Notes: a model not told the origin generated them from the sequence alone. 64,000 nt of DNA from Candidatus Zhuqueibacterota bacterium (GCA_022616415.1 JAKEEU010000109.1:1-64000); one strand, 5' to 3'. Shown: positions 27,903-36,546, counted from the stretch's first letter. Numbers and translations are program-made.

Positions 27903-29282
27903 ATGAAGCTCCGCGTCCCCCATACTTATGTCCTGCTCTTCTGCCTGCTCATCATTGCGGCGGTTTCTACGTATTTGATTCCTGCCGGCGAATACAATCG
28001 CTTTGAGAAAAACAACCGCCAAATCGTTGATCCGGCTTCCTACCATCACGTCGCGCCCAATCCGGCGGGCGTGGACGATTTATTCATGGCTTTTCCGAAT
28101 GGCCTGCTGGAAGTCGCACATATTGTTTTTTACATCTTCATCGTGGGCGGCGCCTTCGGCGTGGTGGCCGGAACCGGCGCCATCGAGGCGGGGATCAACC
28201 TCGTCGTTCGTCGCGTCGGAAAATATCAAAGCGCCGTCGTGCCGGTGCTCACGCTGATTTTTGCCATCGGCGGTGGTTTATTTGGCATGGCGGAAGAAAC
28301 CTTGCCGTTTTTGCCGGCCATCGTCGTGCTCAGCCGCTCACTCGGATACGACTCTTTGGTTGGCGGTGCTATTGCCCTGGTCGGCGCCGGCGCCGGATTT
28401 GCTGGCGCGTTTCTCAATCCATTTACCATCGGCGTGGCGCAAGGCATTGCGGGGTTGCCCTTGTTTTCCGGCGTCGAATTTCGCCTCGCGGTGTGGGCCG
28501 TTCTCACCGCTGTCACTATAGTTTTTATTTCGCGCTATGCGAAGAAAGTAAAACTCTCGCCGGAGAGCAGCCAGGTTTACGCCATCGATCAACAGCGGCC
28601 AGGAGTGACGGCAGATTTCGCGCAGGCAAAGTTGTCGCGGCCGCAGGCGATGGTGCTTTTGCTCTCGGGTGTCGCTTTCGGCTTTCTTATCATCGGCGCG
28701 ATGAAATGGGGCTGGGGCATCAACGAGCTTTCCGGGCTTTTTTTTGCGCTGGCGATTTTGGCCGGACCAATCGGCGGGCTTTCGCTCAATGCCACCGCGG
28801 AGAAATTCATCGAAGGCGCAGCTTCGCTTGCCGGCGGCGCCTTGGTGGTGGGCTTGGCGCGTGCGACCCTGGTCGTGCTGTCTGATGCGCGCGTTATCGA
28901 TACGATCATGATGGAACTATCCGGCGTGGTGAGCCATTTGCCCTCGGAAATCAGCGTCGCCGGCATTTACCTCGTGCAGATTCTGCTGAATTTTATCGTG
29001 CCTTCCGGCAGCGGCCAAGCGGCGCTCTCCATTCCCATTCTCGCGCCGCTGTCGGATTTGCTCGGCGTAACGAAGCAGACGATGGTGCTGGCGTATCAAT
29101 TTGGCGACGGCTTCACCAATGTGTTTACGCCGACGCAGGGTTATTTCATGGCGGGTCTGGCGTTGCTCAAAATTCCATGGAATATCTGGGCGAGATGGAT
29201 CTTTCCGCTGCTGCTGATTTGGTGGGGGATTGGTTTAATCGCGCTCTTTGTGGCGCATGCGATGAGGTGGGGGCCGTTTTGA
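27903..29282 (+). CDS. YfcC/DcuC-family membrane transporter
   Basis: A 459-residue polytopic carrier. The start KLRVPHTYVLLFCLLIIAA, then YLIPAGEYNR, is the signature of the YfcC family (C4-dicarboxylate/arginine-ornithine antiporter superfamily). Conserved loops such as GGGLFGMAEETLPFLP and VPSGSGQAALSIPILAPLSD are present, with about 12 hydrophobic helices. Proposed substrates of the family include basic amino acids, peptides and dicarboxylates, so the actual substrate is open. The ornithine cyclodeaminase-like gene about 10 kb away is not an operon partner. Confidence 0.92.
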   Translation: MKLRVPHTYVLLFCLLIIAAVSTYLIPAGEYNRFEKNNRQIVDPASYHHVAPNPAGVDDLFMAFPNGLLEVAHIVFYIFIVGGAFGVVAGTGAIEAGINLVVRRVGKYQSAVVPVLTLIFAIGGGLFGMAEETLPFLPAIVVLSRSLGYDSLVGGAIALVGAGAGFAGAFLNPFTIGVAQGIAGLPLFSGVEFRLAVWAVLTAVTIVFISRYAKKVKLSPESSQVYAIDQQRPGVTADFAQAKLSRPQAMVLLLSGVAFGFLIIGAMKWGWGINELSGLFFALAILAGPIGGLSLNATAEKFIEGAASLAGGALVVGLARATLVVLSDARVIDTIMMELSGVVSHLPSEISVAGIYLVQILLNFIVPSGSGQAALSIPILAPLSDLLGVTKQTMVLAYQFGDGFTNVFTPTQGYFMAGLALLKIPWNIWARWIFPLLLIWWGIGLIALFVAHAMRWGPF

Positions 29283-29285
29283 AGT

Positions 29286-29684
29286 TTAAGGATTTGGATA
29301 GTTTTCAAAATACATCTCTTTACATTCAGTTTCAATAACTTCAAGATCTGCAAGCGCAGCTTCAGAGTCTTTATTTGTCATTTGAAATTTCCTGTCAATC
29401 ATATACCGAGCTTGACATGACCGTACATATAATGTCCGGTAAGCTGTCAAAAACTTTGGGGCAATGGCTGGCAAACGCTTTCGTAATTTTTCCTCGCGTT
29501 CGGTATGAGTTGTTGTGTGCAAGCCAACTTCCTGACAGAGAATTGCCTCAACGCAATGTAGAGATATATAAAATGAGACCGTAGCAAACCAATCTGGGAA
29601 CAACGTAGTTTTAGCATCCCCTAAATGGCTCAGCATATTTTTGTTGCTACGAACCTTATCGAGATGCTGACTGACGTTTGGCAT
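29286..29684 (-). CDS. HEPN-like small protein, second gene of a putative toxin-antitoxin pair
   Basis: A 132-residue, mostly helical protein. The segment DWFATVSFYISLHCVEAILCQ followed by THTEREEKLRKRL looks like the HEPN fold (W/Y-rich helix 1, then a T-H-xx-R turn). The canonical RNase motif Rx4-6H is not clear: RSCQARY occupies the place with no histidine. HEPN proteins are ribonuclease toxins or, when inactive, partners in such systems. It starts one base after the stop of the companion gene, a tight two-gene operon. HEPN is my best guess, not a certainty. Confidence 0.55.
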   Translation of the reverse strand: MPNVSQHLDKVRSNKNMLSHLGDAKTTLFPDWFATVSFYISLHCVEAILCQEVGLHTTTHTEREEKLRKRLPAIAPKFLTAYRTLYVRSCQARYMIDRKFQMTNKDSEAALADLEVIETECKEMYFENYPNP

Positions 29685-29685
29685 T

Positions 29686-30021
29686 CTAGAATAAGCGTCG
29701 AATTCGATTAGCAGCTTGCATTTGTTCCAAATCTACCGGATTTACTCGAAAATGAAAAGAGATATGCCAAAATTCAGATTCCACATCATATTGCGCGTCA
29801 AAAATAGCGTGCAAGGTGGCATTGCTAAAGTCGTTGACAACAACATAGACATAGATTGTCATCCCCAAATCTTCAAGCCAAGCCGATTCAACATCGGCGA
29901 TGGGTTTCAGGCGTTTTGTGATTTGAGAAGCAATATGCTCGCTTTGCGAGAACTCGATTTCCCGCTGCTCTTGCGGCAGAGAGAGATCAACTTCGGCAGC
30001 TTGAGAGATAGTTTCAATCAT
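29686..30021 (-). CDS. Hypothetical partner of the HEPN-like gene
   Basis: A 111-residue protein. The central stretch (MTIYVYVVVNDFS, then LHAIFDAQYDVESEF, then FHFRV) resembles a family often found directly upstream of HEPN genes. It may be a degenerate nucleotidyltransferase-like antitoxin, but the GSxxxxxDxD motif of true MNT partners is missing. The ATG at 30021 has GAGGG seven bases upstream and is chosen over the TTG two codons earlier. It is co-transcribed with the HEPN-like gene. Confidence 0.6.
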   Translation of the reverse strand: MIETISQAAEVDLSLPQEQREIEFSQSEHIASQITKRLKPIADVESAWLEDLGMTIYVYVVVNDFSNATLHAIFDAQYDVESEFWHISFHFRVNPVDLEQMQAANRIRRLF

Positions 30022-30172
30022 CGTCAACCCTCGTATAGGATAAAATCAGCACTGGCGGAAAAGAAAACTTTATAAGATTCAATTTAATGAATTCCTGCAA
30101 AAAGTCAAGGACTTTTGCAATTGAAAAACGCTCCTCGCTTGCGTCGAACGCCGGGCCAAATTCCCCCGCAAG

Positions 30173-30207
30173 GCAAAAAAGGCGAGATCATTTTTCGACC
30201 TCGCCTT
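30173..30207 (-). terminator. Rho-independent terminator of groES
   Basis: Read on the minus strand, an 8-bp stem AAGGCGAG/CTCGCCTT (30200-30207 with 30179-30186) with a 13-base loop is followed by a run of T. It lies 45 bases beyond the groES stop. Confidence 0.8.
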
Positions 30208-30251
30208 AATTCAATGCTTACGAATCACGTTTTACGAATTACGCATCACGA

Positions 30252-30542
30252 CTACAGCACTGCGAGAATATCATCCTCCCCGAGAATCAAAAACTTCTCG
30301 CCGCCATATTCGAACTCGTCGCCGGCCCATTTGGCGAAGAGAACCGCGTCGCCGGTTTTGACCGCCGGCGCGAGGCGCGATCCGTCTTTTTTCATTTTGC
30401 CTTTGCCGACGGCAAGCACTTCGCCGCGTTGGGGTTTCTCTTGGGCGGTGTCGGGAATGATGATATTACCGTATTTCTTGTCCGGCTCGTCCAGGCGTTT
30501 GATGAGAACCCGGTCGTGCAACGGTTGAACATTGAGTGCCAT
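30252..30542 (-). CDS. groES: Co-chaperonin GroES
   Basis: A 96-residue GroES. It has the N-terminal PLHDRVLIKRL, a mobile-loop region NIIIPDTAQEKPQRGEVLAV and the C-terminal EYGGEKFLILGEDDILAVL. It normally caps GroEL during folding. A strong GGAGG precedes the ATG, and a terminator follows, so it is a single-gene unit. No groEL lies in the window on either side, which is atypical. No CIRCE (HrcA operator) inverted repeat is visible in the 163-base upstream gap. It may be a second, stand-alone groES copy. Confidence 0.96.
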   Translation of the reverse strand: MALNVQPLHDRVLIKRLDEPDKKYGNIIIPDTAQEKPQRGEVLAVGKGKMKKDGSRLAPAVKTGDAVLFAKWAGDEFEYGGEKFLILGEDDILAVL

Positions 30543-30705
30543 CCCTGGAACCTCCTTCGATTTAAAAATTCATTGAAACCAGCGGCATTTTGACCATCCG
30601 CACGGGCCTGGTCCAGCGCGATTCGGAAACCATTTGCCAGTACGGCGAGCCGAAAATGCCAAAACTTTTTTTGTCATCAAAATGCTAAAGCATTATACTC
30701 CAAAT

Positions 30706-32013
30706 CTACTGCTTAAAAATCGGCTCGAGATGACGAACTGCGCAAGGATGGCCGCCGTTTTGATAATCACAGTCGCCCCAGTAAAAGCATTTGATGGAGC
30801 AAATCGGCGCCTGCTGCTGCAGGTTGATCTCGGGATATTCGGCGCGCTGTTCCATGAGCTGCTTGCGCAATTTGCGTTTTTCAAAAAAGCCGCTGATTTT
30901 CGACTGGCCGAGAATTTTCACGCTGATGAGCTTGGCCAAGTCTTGCGAAGCCGGCGATTGCGGATTTTGCAGCAGAAACGGCCGCAGCTCGCGCACGGCG
31001 TTGCGCACGCCTTGGTCGTAGGTGATGTAACCGAGAAACTCGACGTCGATGGACAACAATTCCGCGGCCGCGGTTTGGATGGCGATGCCTTCCTTAATAT
31101 CGTCCTTTTCCATCACCATATTCAGAATCAGCTTGGGGCGATTGGTTGCCAACACTTCTTCCATCATGCCGGCGGCGCTCTGATCGATTTCCTGAACTTT
31201 TTTCAGGACCTCGGACATCGGAATGTGAATGCGGCCGGGGCGGTTCAGCTCGTCGCTTTCGAGAATTTCCATGACGCGCTCGTTGCCGCGGAAGGCGAGC
31301 TGGAGCCGACGCAGCAGGCAAATTTTGATGAAATTGAAACACTCCTGAATCGCCATCGGCTCGGGATTGGTGACGACGATGCCCTCGTCAGCGGTGAGGA
31401 AGAAATCGATCACGTTGAACGACGAGCCGGCGCCGAGATCGAGCAGAATGAAGTCGGCGTCAATCTCGCGCAATTGGCGAATGAACTTGAGCTTCTGCTG
31501 ATATTTCGGATTGGCCAGGCCCAACGTGCCGCAGGCGCCGCTGATCAATTTGAGCCGCTCGACCGGCGTCGATAAAACGATGTCTTTGATGTCTTCCACC
31601 GCGAGCGTGTAAAAATCAAAGAAGGTGTGCTCCGGCTCCAAAATCCCCATGACGGTGTGCAGATTGGCGCCGCCGAGATCGGCGTCGACCATGACCACGT
31701 CTTTGCCCAGGCTTGCCAAGCCCACGCCGATTGAGGAGGTGAGCACGGTTTTGCCGACGCCGCCTTTGCCGCCGCCGACGGCGATCACCCGCTTGGGCCG
31801 TTTCGCTGCCGCTTCCTCGCTCGGAAAAATATACCGCAGCGCATTGAAGTCAGCCGCGGTAATCCACTGGTCCTGATCTTCACTCCAAATCAGATCATTT
31901 TCACTGAATTTCCCTTTATCGATCATCGCCCGCAATTCGCGCGGCGAAAACGGGCCATACTGCTTTTCATTGACACGCACAAAAACGTTGTCTATCGAAG
32001 CTATCCTTGCCAT
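30706..32013 (-). CDS. MinD/ParA-type ATPase with N-terminal GYF_2 domain and C-terminal Cys cluster
   Basis: A 435-residue protein. Residues about 10-65 are a GYF_2 (DUF4339) domain (YGPFSPRELRAMIDKG, then DLIWSEDQDQW). The deviant Walker A VGGGKGGVGKTVLTSSI near residue 78 and VVMVDADLGGANLHTVMG define the MinD/FlhG class. FILLDLGAGSSFNVIDFF is Walker B. The last 40 residues hold a cysteine set, CSIKCFYWGDC followed by GGHPC, that could bind a metal cluster. MinD-type ATPases position complexes on membranes; GYF_2 domains bind peptides. Its neighbours on the same strand are a subtilase and two cell-wall amidases, suggesting an envelope role (inference). Confidence 0.88.
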   Translation of the reverse strand: MARIASIDNVFVRVNEKQYGPFSPRELRAMIDKGKFSENDLIWSEDQDQWITAADFNALRYIFPSEEAAAKRPKRVIAVGGGKGGVGKTVLTSSIGVGLASLGKDVVMVDADLGGANLHTVMGILEPEHTFFDFYTLAVEDIKDIVLSTPVERLKLISGACGTLGLANPKYQQKLKFIRQLREIDADFILLDLGAGSSFNVIDFFLTADEGIVVTNPEPMAIQECFNFIKICLLRRLQLAFRGNERVMEILESDELNRPGRIHIPMSEVLKKVQEIDQSAAGMMEEVLATNRPKLILNMVMEKDDIKEGIAIQTAAAELLSIDVEFLGYITYDQGVRNAVRELRPFLLQNPQSPASQDLAKLISVKILGQSKISGFFEKRKLRKQLMEQRAEYPEINLQQQAPICSIKCFYWGDCDYQNGGHPCAVRHLEPIFKQ

Positions 32014-32137
32014 GGTATCCCTATTGATGAAAAGTCAAAGATGCAGAATCTTCGGGCTGGCCGGCGAATCCGCGCATGGCGCGCAATCGGGGGCCTCTGC
32101 TTCGCTTTCCTGGCGTTGCGGTTATAAAAAACAAATC

Positions 32138-33520
32138 TTACGGCATGAGCGCCGGTTTAAGTTTGAGATGCCGAAAAATAAATCGCGACAGTTGATAATA
32201 GCGCGCGATCATCCAGCGGCCGCCGGGCAGCGGCGCCATCAGGCGATCCCGCATGAAATAAAAAAACATCATGACGGCTTTGCTGCTGCCGAAGACGCGG
32301 CTGAGCATGCATCCCGTTGCCGGCGGATCAACCGGGATCTCCGGATTTTCGCGGGGCTGCGTGCCGGTAATCGCGGCATACGCATCGATGCGGCCCTTGC
32401 CTTCAATGTTGCCGTTGCCGGTACGCAAACCCAGCGCATGGCCTTCAAGCCGCGCTTTCAATTCGCCTGGCGTGAGGCCGTTGTGCGCTTTCAAAATCAG
32501 CACGCCGGCACCGGCGGCAAACGGCGTGGCCATGCTCGTGCCGGAAAGCTCAACGTAATAATCGTTGATGATCGTGCCGAGCGCGGTGTTTTTGGAACGG
32601 CCGGCGATAATTTTCACGCCGGGGGCAACGACGTCCGGCTTCTCGAATCCATCCACTGTCGGGCCGCGGCTGCTGAAATCGGCGACGCGATCCTGGTCGT
32701 CGGAGGCGCCGACGGTGATCACTTTCGTAGAGACGCCAGGCGTGGCGATGGTGCGCTCACCCGGGCCGCTGTTGCCGGCGGCGCAAAAGACCGCGATGCC
32801 CGCCTCAACCGCCGCTTCGCAAGTAACCTGCAAAATATCTTTAACCCCGGCTTGCGCGGTGCCGCCTAGGCTCAGGCTGATGACGTGCACACCTTGCTCA
32901 TGTAACCATTCTATACCGTCAACGATTAAAGATGCAGAACCTTGTCCCTGCGAATTGAGGCCTTTGGCGCTGTACATTTTGGCTTTGGGCGCCGCGCCGC
33001 GATACTGGCCGTTGGAGCGGCTGCCGTCGCCGACCGCAATCGTTGCAACGTGCGTGCCGTGGCCGTTGCCGTCAAAATCGCCCTCGCCGGTAAAATCCGC
33101 AGTGCCGAGAATTTGTCCGGCCAGATCGCCGTGCGTCACGTCCGTGCCGGTGTCGCAGATGCCGACGACCATGCCCTCGCCTTCATTGCCAAGCTGTCGC
33201 CAAACCAAATTAACGCTGGCGCGCGGAACGGCGCGATCGAGCAAAGCCTGCACCGGAAAGTCATCATATACGTCGGTTATGGTCAAGCTTTTGGCGCCCT
33301 TGACCAGTCCTTGCTGAAGGCCTTGTTGCAAAGCTTGTTGAAGGGTTTGCTTCAGGCTTTGTTTGGCAAGCGCGGTGCGCGTCACTTGCTCATCGGGAAC
33401 TTCGATCTTGAAAACGCCGGTGAGCTTGTACTTTTTGAGCACCTTGACGCCGCTGGCGGCAAATGCTTTTTCCATCTCGTCGAATTCCGCCGGGCCGTCG
33501 CATTTGATAAACTTTATCAT
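32138..33520 (-). CDS. Subtilisin-like serine protease (S8), probably cytoplasmic
   Basis: A 460-residue subtilase with a complete catalytic triad: Asp123 in ICDTGTDVTHGD, His154 in GNGHGTHVAT and Ser329 in SGTSMATP, plus oxyanion Asn250 in AAGNSGPG. The first 100 residues form an I9-like propeptide region with an unusual Leu/Gln repeat (LKQTLQQALQQGLQQGLVKG). There is no signal peptide, so it is either intracellular or exported by a non-classical route. The C-terminal 90 residues (after about 370) are unassigned and end in a basic, aromatic helix. It is separated by 124 bases from the MinD-like gene downstream on the same strand. Confidence 0.93.
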   Translation of the reverse strand: MIKFIKCDGPAEFDEMEKAFAASGVKVLKKYKLTGVFKIEVPDEQVTRTALAKQSLKQTLQQALQQGLQQGLVKGAKSLTITDVYDDFPVQALLDRAVPRASVNLVWRQLGNEGEGMVVGICDTGTDVTHGDLAGQILGTADFTGEGDFDGNGHGTHVATIAVGDGSRSNGQYRGAAPKAKMYSAKGLNSQGQGSASLIVDGIEWLHEQGVHVISLSLGGTAQAGVKDILQVTCEAAVEAGIAVFCAAGNSGPGERTIATPGVSTKVITVGASDDQDRVADFSSRGPTVDGFEKPDVVAPGVKIIAGRSKNTALGTIINDYYVELSGTSMATPFAAGAGVLILKAHNGLTPGELKARLEGHALGLRTGNGNIEGKGRIDAYAAITGTQPRENPEIPVDPPATGCMLSRVFGSSKAVMMFFYFMRDRLMAPLPGGRWMIARYYQLSRFIFRHLKLKPALMP

Positions 33521-33552
33521 ACGCGCCTCTGGGTTATTTAGTAGATACCACG

Positions 33553-33607
33553 AACCGCTAATTCACGCTAATTTTTTATTGGCGTTGATTCGCGTTCATT
33601 AGCGGTT
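33553..33607. repeat. Intergenic inverted repeat
   Basis: AACCGCTAAT (33553-33562) and ATTAGCGGTT (33598-33607) are exact inverse copies, with internal partial repeats (TTCACGCTAAT, ATTCGCGTTCATT). It lies between the second amidase gene and the subtilase. Such units recur widely in environmental genomes and may form an RNA hairpin; no gene is present. Confidence 0.55.
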
Positions 33608-33657
33608 GACAGCTTTGGCTACGCCTGTAAGGTTGCGGCAAATTGTCGCGCCAGGGA

Positions 33658-34326
33658 TTATCCTTGAAAATAAGCTTTAATTCCATCCGCAATGGCGCGC
33701 GCGATTTTTTCCTGATTGGCCGGGTTTGCCAAAAATTGCGCCTGCTGATTGTTCGAGATAAACTCGGTCTCGACGAGGCAAGCCGGCATTTGCGTTTCGC
33801 GCAAGACCTGAAAGTTTGCCGATTTGACGCCGCGATTCTGGTGAGAGGGGAAAGCGGCGATCAAAGCGTGATGAACTTGGGTCGCCAAAGCTTGCCCCAT
33901 TTCAGAATTTGGATGATGATAAGTTTCGATGCCGGCCGCGCCCGCGTTTTCCGCCGAATTGCAATGTATGCTGACGAAAATTTCCGTGCCCGCGGTGTTC
34001 GCCAACTCGGCGCGCTGCCCCAACGGCACGAAAACATCGGTGCGCCGCGTCATCAGGATTTGATGCCCACGGCTATCGAGAATCCTCTGCAATTGTTGAG
34101 AAATTGCCAGGTTGATGGTTTTCTCGTTCACGCCGACGGCTTGATTGACGGCGCCGGTATCATCGCCGCCATGGCCGGCGTCGAGGGCAATAAAGCGGCT
34201 ATTGGCAGGAGGTTCCGGGTCCGGCGTGGGCGTAGAGGGTGGAGCCGGTTTGTCGCCCGACCCAAAAAGCTTGCGTAAAAAATCCCAAAGCTTTTGGAGC
34301 CAACTTGACTGTGTTGAACCAGGCAT
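33658..34326 (-). CDS. N-acetylmuramoyl-L-alanine amidase (Amidase_3)
   Basis: A 222-residue zinc amidase that cleaves the lactyl-peptide bond in peptidoglycan. An N-terminal basic/aromatic segment (SWLQKLWDFLRKLFG) and a proline-rich linker lead to the catalytic domain. Zinc ligands lie in ALDAGHGGDDTGA, a conserved glutamate near NEKTINLAI, and SIHCNSAENAG. CLVETEFISN holds the catalytic glutamate. No classical signal peptide is obvious; the amphipathic N-terminus may associate with membranes. It is paralogous to the next gene upstream on the same strand. Confidence 0.93.
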   Translation of the reverse strand: MPGSTQSSWLQKLWDFLRKLFGSGDKPAPPSTPTPDPEPPANSRFIALDAGHGGDDTGAVNQAVGVNEKTINLAISQQLQRILDSRGHQILMTRRTDVFVPLGQRAELANTAGTEIFVSIHCNSAENAGAAGIETYHHPNSEMGQALATQVHHALIAAFPSHQNRGVKSANFQVLRETQMPACLVETEFISNNQQAQFLANPANQEKIARAIADGIKAYFQG

Positions 34327-34435
34327 AACGGCTGTTTTTGATTGCGTGCAAAAAGCTTGGGCGCTGTGTTGAAAGGGACATCAAAGATGAAATATAACGC
34401 AGTTTTCCCCCGTAGTCAAGCTTTTTCTCGGCGGC

Positions 34436-35017
34436 CTACGACCGCGAGCGTTTCAACTGCACTTCCGCAAAATCAATGATGCCGTCGGCTATGGCCCGGG
34501 CCAAATTTTCCTGGTTGGTGGGTGCCGCGAGAAATTCGAGCTGCGACGGGTTCGAGATAAATTCAGTTTCGACTTGGCAAGCCGGCATGTGGGCGAGCCG
34601 CAACATGAACAATTCTTTCGGCTTGACGCCGCGATTGACGTGATCGACGAACGTCGAGACCAGCGAGTCTTGAATGGCGCGCGCCAATTTCTCGCTCAAC
34701 GACGATTCGGGATAATAAAGCGTTTCGATGCCTTCCGGATTGGGGTCCGAATAGGCATTGCAATGCAAGCTGACGAAGACCTCGGCCTTCGCGGCATTGG
34801 CACACTCGATGCGTTTGCGCAAATCCGCGCTGAGATTTTCATCAAGATGCTTGTCCTCGTGGCGGGTAAAAACCACTTGATGACCCGATTGTTTCAACAG
34901 CTTGCCGATTTTCAAGCACAGCGCCAACGTAACGTCCTTTTCACGCAGCTCAAACGGATTGATGCCGATGGCGCCGGGAAAAATGCCGCCGTGTCCTGGA
35001 TCGAGCGCGATTCTCAT
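34436..35017 (-). CDS. N-acetylmuramoyl-L-alanine amidase (Amidase_3), second copy
   Basis: A 193-residue minimal Amidase_3 domain with IALDPGHGGIFPGAIG, RHEDKHLDENLSADLRKRIE, SLHCNAYSDPNPEGIE and QVETEFISNPSQLEFL. All the zinc and catalytic residues of the family are in place. The ATG at 35017 follows GGGAGG and is preferred to the upstream in-frame ATG, which adds an irrelevant nine-residue leader. No signal peptide or binding domain, so a cytoplasmic or holin-dependent role is possible. It shares the architecture NPxNQE(N/K)xARAIADGI with its neighbour, indicating a local duplication. Confidence 0.93.
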   Translation of the reverse strand: MRIALDPGHGGIFPGAIGINPFELREKDVTLALCLKIGKLLKQSGHQVVFTRHEDKHLDENLSADLRKRIECANAAKAEVFVSLHCNAYSDPNPEGIETLYYPESSLSEKLARAIQDSLVSTFVDHVNRGVKPKELFMLRLAHMPACQVETEFISNPSQLEFLAAPTNQENLARAIADGIIDFAEVQLKRSRS

Positions 35018-35050
35018 AGAACCTCCCTCACGGATGTCAAACAAAGATGC

Positions 35051-35120
35051 ATTGGCCTAGGAAGAATTGACTGCTTCCGCAGAATCGTTGCACCCCAAAA
35101 AATTTCTTTGGGCGTGTCAA
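35051..35120. repeat. Direct repeat flanking the metallophosphoesterase gene, copy 1
   Basis: About 70 bp containing TTGGCCTA, GCTTC(C/T)GCAG, ATCGTTGCACCCC and GGCGTGTCAA. It matches copy 2 at 36370-36440 in the same orientation, with a few substitutions and one small indel. The two copies are about 1.32 kb apart and bracket the truncated phosphoesterase. Confidence 0.7.
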
Positions 35121-35208
35121 GAGTTGCTGTTAATATAAAAGAATCAGGCCAGGAAGTCAAGAAAAAATTTTACGACTTTGTAATGCCTCACTCACAGGGG
35201 GAAAACGT

Positions 35209-35251
35209 AGCGCAGTCATCCTGACTGCAAGCAAGATGCTTGCGCTGCCCC
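35209..35251. repeat. REP-like intergenic palindromic unit
   Basis: Begins GTAGCGCAGTCATCCTGACTGC and ends GCTTGCGCTGCCCC, forming nested dyads (GCAGTCA/TGACTGC; AGCAAGATGCTTGC). It is related to the unit at 27749-27790. It lies just beyond the 3' end of the phosphoesterase gene, in a 240-base gap holding only repeats. Confidence 0.5.
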
Positions 35252-35284
35252 CCCGTCATTGAGGGAATACACGACTTTGCAATA

Positions 35285-36412
35285 TCACGGCAGGAGCAAA
35301 ACTTTGGCGGTGTGAACCTGCGGTCCGGCTTGCAAGCGATAAAAATAAGTGCCGGCGGCAACCGGCTCGTTGTTGGCATCCATGCCGTTCCATTGCAGCA
35401 GGTAGCGCCCCGGGTTGAAAAGCTCGCCATCGCTCAATCGCGCGACTTCGCGGCCCGAGAGATCGTATACGGCCGCCTGCACCGGCATGGTTTGGGAGAG
35501 CTCGAAGACGATATTCAACGCTTCGTCGGACTGGCGCGGCCGAAAGGGATTGGGATAATTCAATACGTATTGCATCGGGCGTTGCGCATTTGGTGCGGTT
35601 TCAACGCTGGTGACGTTGTCCTTTTTGGTCATTGTGAAACTGTCGATAATGGTCCCGTCCTTCATCATGTATTTGCCCTTGAGGGTGTCGCCATTGACGT
35701 AAATGATCTCAAAGCCGCCGAGGCTGTCTTGTTGAAAGGCCATGAGCGGATGTTTTGCCGCGAGTGAACCCGTTTTGCCGCCGCTGCCTGAAACCACGTA
35801 AACCGTGCCCGGAGCAACGCCATTCCTTGGATAATTGCTCGAATCATTGTTGACGATTGTATGGTTGTTGAGCAGAAAGCTGCGTTCGGCGACGTGAGAG
35901 TGGCCGCACAAAACCAAATCCACGCCGGCTGCTTCCAATAACAGCACAAACCTGCCCTGTGTAAACTTATTATCCGGATGCGTTCCAGCGGTATATGGCG
36001 GCTCATGAAACATCGCGATCAGCCAACGCTGGCCGCGGCTTTTGGCGGCGGCCAGATCCTGCATCGCCCAGTCGAGCTGCTTGGCCAGGTTGGCGCCTGT
36101 ATCCATAAGCTCGCCGTCGAGCGAAACGATGTGGGCATTGGCATAATCAAACGAGTAATAGTTTTCGAGGCTGTCAGGATTGTTCGCCGGTGTATGGAAA
36201 AACTCGAAGTAGGCAGCCGCCTTCCTGCTGATGTCGTGATTGCCCAAAGTCGGCCAGACACAAAAATGGCGAATGAGGTCTTTATAAATGGGAAAATAAT
36301 TTTTGAGATACTCGCTGCGCCTGCCATTGTCATACGCAATGTCGCCGAGGAAAAGCGCGAACTTGTGCTTTGGCCTAAGATAATACGGACAGCTTCTGCA
36401 GGATCGTTGCAC
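35285..36412 (-). pseudogene. Purple-acid-phosphatase-like metallophosphoesterase with sorting-type C-terminus, 5'-truncated
   Basis: A 375-codon frame. The phosphoesterase core is clear: ALFLGDIAYDNGRRSEYL, PTLGNHDISRKAAAYF, MFHEPPYTAG and LCGHSHVAERSF. The C-terminal 85 residues are a FlgD-like/type IX-sorting-like module (YVLNYPNPFRPR, AVYDLSGREVARL, AAGTYFYRLQAG). The family needs a signal peptide and a first metal motif (GDT/GDW) about 60 or more residues before GDIAYD. Both are absent. The first 17 or so residues here are encoded by the direct repeat at 36370-36440, so the original 5' end was replaced. It is likely non-functional or at least not exported. Confidence 0.75.
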
Positions 36413-36440
36413 CCCCCAAAAGTACCTTTAGGCGTGTCAA
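36370..36440. repeat. Direct repeat flanking the metallophosphoesterase gene, copy 2
   Basis: Second copy of the roughly 70-bp unit described at 35051-35120. It overlaps the 5' end of the phosphoesterase frame and supplies its apparent start codon, which argues that the junction is a rearrangement scar. Confidence 0.7.
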
Positions 36441-36546
36441 AATAAAAAAACCGGATAACAGGCTCAAGCTTTCTGCAAGCGGCCTGCATGTTTGCAGCGG
36501 AGTGACGAATACTGCAAATGGGCATGAGTTTGGGAAGGCCCGACAA

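Noticed and set aside
30567..30663. Short minus-strand open stretch upstream of groES reading like protein (IFGSPYWQMVSESRW)
   Set aside because: Only about 32 codons with no start and no recognisable family; could be a gene remnant but unsupported.
30634..31575. Plus-strand open frame (313 codons) opposite the MinD-like gene
   Set aside because: Antisense to a gene with complete P-loop and GYF_2 motifs.
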